Below the pieces are notes generated by a model that searched no databases, was not told the DNA's origin, and worked only from the letters and a program-made list of their open reading frames with translations. From positions 1 through 24,614 of the forward strand of contig JAQGAU010000718.1 in the NCBI GenBank assembly GCA_034698045.1: DNA of 24,614 nt. Direction: 5' to 3'. Made by a program: the position numbers and the translations under genes. The DNA is from Paramacrobiotus richtersi. Lineage: Eukaryota; Tardigrada; Eutardigrada; Parachela; Macrobiotidae. Positions 19,058 through 24,614 of the stretch are shown here, in pieces. Within the stretch, counting starts at the first letter, position 1. Each line of letters opens with the position of its first letter.

Positions 19058-19283
19058 GCAGATCGCTTGTTAGTTGTCAACTTGTTAATATATAATGTTT
19101 GTTATGTCCGGAACCGCGCACGCATACCTTCGGCCGTGTAATTGGTGCTTTAGTTCATAGTAGTCAGAAATATTAATAATAAAATAATAACCACAAAAAA
19201 TATTGATGTAATGAAACAAATATGGGTACGTACAGAAAACAAATCAATCTGTTTTGACAAAACGTCACAGTGCAATTACCTGT

Positions 19284-19715
19284 AAATTTTGTTAACAGAC
19301 GGGCTTGAATGCCGTTTTTGCTAGGACCTTTAAACAGCGGCACGGATAACTGCGTAAACCTTCAACGTAGTTGCGTAGAGGTACAATCATTTCAAACACG
19401 TGCGCATATGCATCAACAGTGCAGTGACACACAAAAAAACATAGCGCGTTACTCCGCGCCCAGCTGAAATGTATCAAGCGATCCTCGGATTTTCCTGCCT
19501 ACCTGTGAGTTCCTGGTTCATTTGTGGTTGTAAGAAGGAAGGCTGATAAGTAATTCTGGCATAGAAATGTTCAAGGTGGTCAGGTAATCCGCTGCCGTAG
19601 CAGTTTTAATAGAATAATTCTGTCAGCGCCTAGAAACACGTCAGACGGAACTGTTTGACCGTTTTCGATAGTTTGCGGGCGGACACGCTTCTGAAGACCG
19701 TGCGCAGCGGTCAGT
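19284..19715 (-). pseudogene. Two coding-like segments of an unrecognised gene
   Basis: Segment one (about 19715-19505) has no ATG and reads KRVRPQTIENGQTVPSDVFL, then GADRIILLKTATAADYLTTL and NISMPELLISLPSYNHK. It then meets TGA, a few codons before a CACAG|GTAGGCAGG donor. After a 39-nt intron-like gap and a TTTCAG acceptor, segment two reads TVDAYAHVFEMIVPLRNYVE and GLRSYPCRCLKVLAKTAFKP, meeting TAA just before a TTACAG|GTAATTG donor. Stops close to otherwise good donors suggest a decayed multi-exon gene. The terminal exon scrap at 18894-19033 may belong to it. Family unknown. Confidence 0.4.
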
Positions 19716-20007
19716 GTCGTCCGCTACCGCATGTGCGGCCTTGTTTATATTACTGCAATAAAGGAACTGTAACCGCGGTAGTAATTACGTGTTATACCGT
19801 TTCATGTTAATATAATGCTACGCCGATGATCACGGCTGTCATGGTGTCTTTTATATGATCAATTATTCGTCTACACAAGATCTAAGTATACGCGGAATAG
19901 TTGTGCACTAGTTGTACGATTAGATACATTACGCTGTCCGCTGGTTCAGCTGGAGCGCCATTAACACATTTATTCGATTGACAAAGTCTTGGGACCTGCA
20001 GATGTTT
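19716..20007. other. Intergenic, nothing seen
   Basis: No coding frame or repeat recognised between the minus-strand remnants and the duplicated receptor upstream region. Confidence 0.4.
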
Positions 20008-20130
20008 ACATGTTGTGTGCGGTTTTTAGGATAGGGAATGATCTCATGTTCGCTGGTACAAACCGACTGAAGCGATGATAGCAACATTGCCGGTTACGCA
20101 AAGACAGTTGACGCATCATAAAAGCGAAAC
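20008..20130 (+). promoter_or_regulatory. Duplicated upstream region of receptor 2
   Basis: Counterpart of 16270-16430, with matching blocks in the same order. It lies about 550 bp before the first receptor codons; further matches (TTGCTTCCAAGT versus CTTCCAAGTATT) occur nearer the gene. Confidence 0.45.
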
Positions 20131-20661
20131 ACGATGCTTTTCCGAGTGCTGAAAGCTCCTAAGGGAAACCGCTCAATTACGATAAAACGCAGTATTTTGT
20201 GCAGATAGAATACAGTGCTGTACTTGCTTCCTAAAGCACCGGATTATGACAGATCACTCGGAGATCGATCTGCGCGATGAGTACTCGTTCAGTTTGAAAC
20301 GTTGTCGTCCTTCTATTGCTTCCAAGTTCTTTATCTTTCTATAGCAATCAAAACAGTACTGCCCTGTAAGCCTAAGGCGGCCGGGTCAAGCCACGTACTC
20401 TGAGTAACCTTCCAAAGAGTATTTCTACTATGAAGAAACTGTGTAATATGCACCGTACGTTAGGATTCGAAAAAATGAGCATCTGTGTCAGTCTTCTGCT
20501 TTATATGGGTGCAATTCGGCCACTACCAAGCAAGTGTTTCTTAGGTGTTTTCTCGACCGACGACTACCGGAAGTAATCTAAGCACACGTCGGGTTTTCCT
20601 TAGTGGGCACTTGGTAGTGACGAGAATGCACTCATATAGAGCATAACTTCCGTTAACAACT

Positions 20662-22540
20662 GTCTTTCTCAAAGTAGCAAAAGGCCAGCCCACGAGCCCG
20701 ATTGTGGCAAACGTTATCTACCGCTTCTCACAACTCTTCGGTCTATTCCCATATCAAATCCCTTGGCATTCCTTAACTAGCCCTCCCCCAGTGAAGATCA
20801 TCCCAGCAGCATGGGCAGCGTTTCTCTTCGTCGCAGAATGCTATTGCTTTCTCCCGTGGTGCTTCGGGATATTCCGTGTCTACCAAGAACAACTCTATGA
20901 ACTGGAATTCTTCGCCATCGTCTCTTTCGCCTTCAAGATGCTCGTCTATCTGCAGGGCCCGGTTTTATGTATAACCAGCATCGTGAGAGGACGCCATCTA
21001 CCCGCTGCCATAAACCGATTGGCTGCTACGCTAGCAATGGTCGACGGGAGAGTAACGAAACACCGATGTGTTTTCCAGATGTTGGTTGTTTTCTGGGCTG
21101 GACTGTACGGTGGTCTATGCATTGTTTCCTACGCGTTTGCTTTCAAAACCATCGGCCCGCTAATTAACAAGATGGTGGAGGATGCTGTGCGGCAGTATTT
21201 TCACTATACCGGCGCACCGGTGCCGGATTACTGCTTTGCACTGATCGCTGGACTTTCGTTCTGCCTGGTGCTTAGCGCTGAAACATTCCCGGCTTGTTTC
21301 ATCGTTATCACTCTACGGGAAATCAAAGGAGGATATCGCAACATAAACCGTCATCTGACTGCCATGCTTAAGAATGAGCAAACTCAGCAGCAAACTGTTG
21401 TGGGTAAGGATCGATTAGACGGTGATTCGAATGTAGAATCTGGCAGTTGTGGCGCTATGTAGCCAGTCCTACTTGCTGGTGTTGCAGGGCAGCGGGATAT
21501 CTACCGAAGGCTGCAGTGTCACGTATCGGATCTGAATGCTGTGTTTTCGCCGCTGGTGCTGATCACGACCACCAGGGAATTTGTCGGATTTATTGCCGTG
21601 GTAAGTGTTCTGCTGCAGGTGACATCGGCGGGAGAGGATGAAAGCCGGCTACAGGCTGCTTCCCGAATGATCGATGATGCAACCCAAAACTTTGTCTACG
21701 GGTTTGGCCTTCTGGGACTGAGTAACATGTTGTATAAAGTATATGTGGCCGTTTCCGTGCATGAAGAGGTACGACGTTTGGAACTTTGCCACATTGCACT
21801 CTTGCTGGCAGTTTAAGCGGTTAACTGATGACCTTTCTCCGTAAAGTTTTGATTAGAGATCCTAAAGGTTACCATCTGCACACAGTCCATAGTTTTGCGA
21901 ACAACTGTACAAACATATACGCGGCTGGAAATAATTCATGGCATCTGGATATTATGTTAGTTGTGATAGTCGAACGAAGTGCATTATAATGCAATGTTTG
22001 CTCAGTGTTTTGTATAACATGCTTTCATATCAATCGCATGTTAAAATGTACCTTTATCCCAGGCTCAGCAGGTCCGTGTGAACCTAAGAAAGCTGTTAGC
22101 GTTCAATTCCTTCCCGGGTGTTCAGCAAGAATGTGCTGCTTTCATTGCTGAATGCGAACTGACTGATGGGGCCATTTCATCTGGTGGATTCTTCTACCTG
22201 ACAAAGCAGTCCATGAGCGGGGTACGTACAGTGTTTGTAACCTATGGCTAAGCAAAATATGTATTGTAATGTTTTCAAGAACCGTCTTGCTCCTGTATCA
22301 TTCTCCTACAACAGCACTGACTGGAACAGTCTGGGTTGTGTGTACAAGCGATCCTGTAGCGTGCTTACGTGTGTACTAGCGAAACTTTAGCGTACAAATT
22401 GTGCATTGCAGTTGGCGCAGCTGATGATCACGTACTCGCTCCTCATCTATCAGACCAGAGACACCAAACAGGATATGGCACAGCTGCCCACCAAGGCCGA
22501 TTTGACCAGGCTGGCAACGTTGAGAAATGCGACCTCCTGA
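20662..22540 (+). CDS. Gustatory-type seven-transmembrane receptor 2
   Basis: Tandem paralogue of receptor 1 with the same intron positions and phases: first recognised exon from about 20662 to 21403, then 21488-21768 (281 nt, same as copy 1), 22063-22221 (159 nt, same) and 22412-22540. Exon 3 matches copy 1 at 46 of 53 residues. The TM7 motif is MITYSLLIYQT. The ATG used by copy 1 is absent: the aligned codons are ACA ACT GTC, and an in-frame TAA lies at 20644-20646. So translation needs an upstream exon (a pyrimidine-rich CTGTCTTTCTCAAAG or the TAG just after it could be an acceptor), a non-AUG start, or the gene is dead. All other exons are open. The tail is 11 residues shorter because of a 7-bp indel near 22510. 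Confidence 0.7.
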
Positions 22541-22880
22541 GAACCAATCACCGATCAAATCCAGGACCTTGTAACTGATTAAGCCGTCCGGCGGACAGTT
22601 TTGCCCCTGAACCGGCAAAATGACCTTTCACTATGCATTTCTATTAGTGTTTGTTTGGTATCCAGTCGTGCACTGCATCACCGTATACCCACATGTCCCA
22701 TACAACGTGTTTGTACTATTTTTACTTGATGTCACTGTAGAAACATGAAAAGCTTCAAAAAGGCGGCTTCCGTATTACTAATCGATAACGGTAGTAAAGA
22801 TCTTATAGAACGCAGAATTGCATACCTACGTATGTTGTTAATGATGTGTATTTCGTAAAATTTAACCATTACAAACGAGT
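22541..22880. other. Intergenic 3' flank of receptor 2
   Basis: Still alignable in part to the flank of receptor 1 (CGGCGGACA and CGGCAAAATG near the stop). No gene seen. Confidence 0.4.
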
Positions 22881-22883
22881 AAA

Positions 22884-23057
22884 CGACGAATAACAATGCA
22901 ACATAGTTTCGGTTGAATGATGGTAAGCCATATTCCACTGCTGAAAAGTGTCGTATATAATGATCCAAACTGGCAAAAATTACGGCATTCTCTTTGTCAT
23001 GCCATGTAAATGTTAATGTCAATTCTCGGCTGACAAACGGTTACCGTCCGACTGGGA
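22884..23057 (-). pseudogene. Second copy of the terminal exon scrap
   Basis: After GACATTCCCAG the minus strand carries LTLTFTWHDKENAVIFASLD then HYIRHFSAVEYGLP, alignable to ALTFNGYGEGSAVVLLMSGM in the scrap after receptor 1. The frame runs on without the stop seen there and without an ATG start. It shows that the duplicated block reached beyond the receptor gene. Confidence 0.4.
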
Positions 23058-23334
23058 ATGTCGGAGCATTTCAGTTCAGCTGCACCCGGAAGCCGGTTAG
23101 TCACTCTCCATTCAACCCAGTTAACTACCGTGATAAGGCTGTTTTACAGCGTTATCAAGATGATGCAGCCCAACATTCTTATCTATACATCAGGCCATTT
23201 CCTCGTGCACAACATATTCCTCGGTCGACTGTAAACATTTTCACTTCAACAGGATACCATTCATTTCCCCGTCTCTCTTGCGCACATTTCTGTCAGAGCG
23301 TTTCCAACAGTATTTCCACAATCCACTGACAAAA

Positions 23335-24614
23335 ATGGATTTAGTTGGATACGCTGTGTGTGCTTTTTTTGTTCTCGTTAGAGTGGACATTACTGTGTCG
23401 CAAAGCTCTTCCCCGCAAACCTTCTATTATAACCAGAAAAGTGGTGTTTTGCAGTCTCCACATTATCCTAGTAAAATCACACAGGCTCGGTACCGGTACG
23501 TCTTCCAAGCCCCTGGTGCAAGGGTATGTAAACACTAAACATCGAATTCGTGTGTTGGCAGTCTTACGGTGCTACACTTTTTAAGAAAAATCGCAGTAAT
23601 AACCCGTTTACCGAGAATATCTGTAAAAAGGCGATGTGACACTAAGTTAATAACTTTGCAAGGGAAACTCTACCTTTTGACATACTTAACTTAAATAAGC
23701 TCACATAATAATGCTTGAAAAATTTAGCTAACTCATAGTACAATCAGTACCAGAAGTCAGTTTTCCGCCACAGGCAGTCGCGCTCACGCATAACTACGTA
23801 AAATTGTAAATAACTGTGTTCTGCAGGCCATCGTGTTAAAGATCGATGATCTGGACATTCCGGATCTCTTTTCCGCTTCCTGTCAGCAGAGCTACCTGAT
23901 TGCTTACGACGGACGCACAATCCAACCAAATAGCAGAATCTGTTCATATAAAGGCCCTACTAACAACATGGGTAAGTGTTTGAACATATACTACGTATAC
24001 TGACGTACAGAACGTGACCATAGTATGAATGTTTGAATCCCATTAAACATATATGTCCTGATAATGGCAGGGAAACTGCGTTTCTGCAACCGTGCCCCAC
24101 CCCCAAACATCGTCTCCATCAAGACGGACATGCTGGTACTGGAGTACTGCACGGGAATCCGCGCCGGACGCGGGTTCATGCTGACCTATGACGTGGAACA
24201 GAATGCGCCCATCGGACTGACCAGCACCTTGGCGCCGCCCCAACCGGCCACGTCCATCCCCATAGCCTTCTGCTCCATGGATCCGTCACGGCAGGATTAC
24301 TGCGGTGCGACACGACTTGTTACATCATAAAAGATGCACATTAACGCCCCATATAACGGCCCTATTTATGACAGGTTGCGGAAAAGCGGCGATTGCGCCC
24401 ATTGCCACGCGCATTATCGGTATGATTACGTCTGAGATCACATATTTCAGAGTTTATACGTGCTAGGGCGTGCGTCTATCCAAATCATGTGTTACACAGG
24501 TGGAAAGGAAGCTCGTCCGCATTCCTGGCCCTGGGTAGTCCACGTAAAACGCAGCTACGGTGGCCAGTGGCATGGAGTCTGCGGAGCCGCATTAATCGAC
24601 ACAACAACGGTTGT
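23335..24614 (+). CDS. CUB-domain trypsin-like serine protease (3' end outside window)
   Basis: Five in-phase exons: 23335-23523, 23827-23971, 24071-24304, 24375-24419, 24500 to the window end. ATG 23335 opens a signal peptide (GYAVCAFFVLVRVDITVSQ). Residues about 34-150 form a CUB domain: GVLQSPHYPSKI, YRYVFQAPGA, a LDIPD acidic patch, IAYDGRT, and VLEYCTG in the last part. A linker with Cys residues (DYC, then GCGK) leads to the activation site ATR|IIGG (about 202-206), followed by WPWVVHV and CGAALIDTTTVV, the start of an S1 peptidase before its catalytic His. The zymogen would be secreted and cleaved after Arg, the chain likely tethered by the CGCGK cysteine. CUB-S1 proteases act in digestion, immunity or development; the catalytic triad lies beyond the window. 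A dead relative is at 12500-13175. Confidence 0.85.

Noticed and set aside
20430-20576. A 48-residue ORF with hydrophobic segment (MSICVSLLLYMGAIRPLPSK) upstream of receptor 2
   Set aside because: Could be a small secreted peptide or a new first exon, but there is no in-phase splice to the receptor that I can defend and no counterpart in copy 1.

Overview
The window looks like nuclear DNA of a small-genome invertebrate animal. Genes are split by short GT-AG introns (47-120 nt in most cases, a few longer), AATAAA signals follow several coding ends, and the recognisable proteins are metazoan: a seven-transmembrane gustatory-type receptor pair, a CUB plus trypsin-like protease, a Ser/Thr kinase, ribosomal protein eL41, a carboxylesterase and a MYND-finger protein. 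A tardigrade or similar compact protostome is my guess; this is inference from style, not a database match.

Layout. 95-939 (minus): a decayed copy of an unrecognised secreted-protein family, with sister copies at 10472-11420 and 13554-14755 (minus), all in the same orientation and all broken. 1371-1697 (minus): a doubtful secreted-protein exon. 1817-1894 (plus): a 25-codon eL41 gene. 2084-3069 (plus): a TPR-like/MYND pseudogene, followed at 3136-3555 by the tail of a LINE-type retrotransposon. 4337-7973 (minus): a four-exon kinase with a C-terminal beta-strand-rich domain; a second LINE scrap (5221-5420) sits in its large intron. 8500-10300 holds one probable gene end (9453-9965) and several short coding-like scraps. 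11635-12456 (plus): a carboxylesterase with intact first exons and a late piece but no catalytic core. 12500-13175 (minus): trypsin-like protease remains. 15620-16056 (plus): a two-exon gene for a 66-residue candidate secreted peptide.

The right third is an accessory receptor cluster: two tandem receptor genes (16763-18729 and about 20662-22540) with identical internal exon structure. Their upstream DNA and a short minus-strand terminal exon downstream of each are also duplicated. The second receptor has lost the start codon used by the first, and its C-terminal tail is changed by a 7-bp indel. The window ends inside a CUB/trypsin-like protease gene (23335 onward).

The main message is a fast-turnover region: few intact genes (eL41, kinase, receptor 1, CUB-protease, perhaps the small peptide) among tandem duplicates and dead copies of secreted enzymes and secreted proteins. 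No CRISPR, tRNA, rRNA or operon-like structure was seen.
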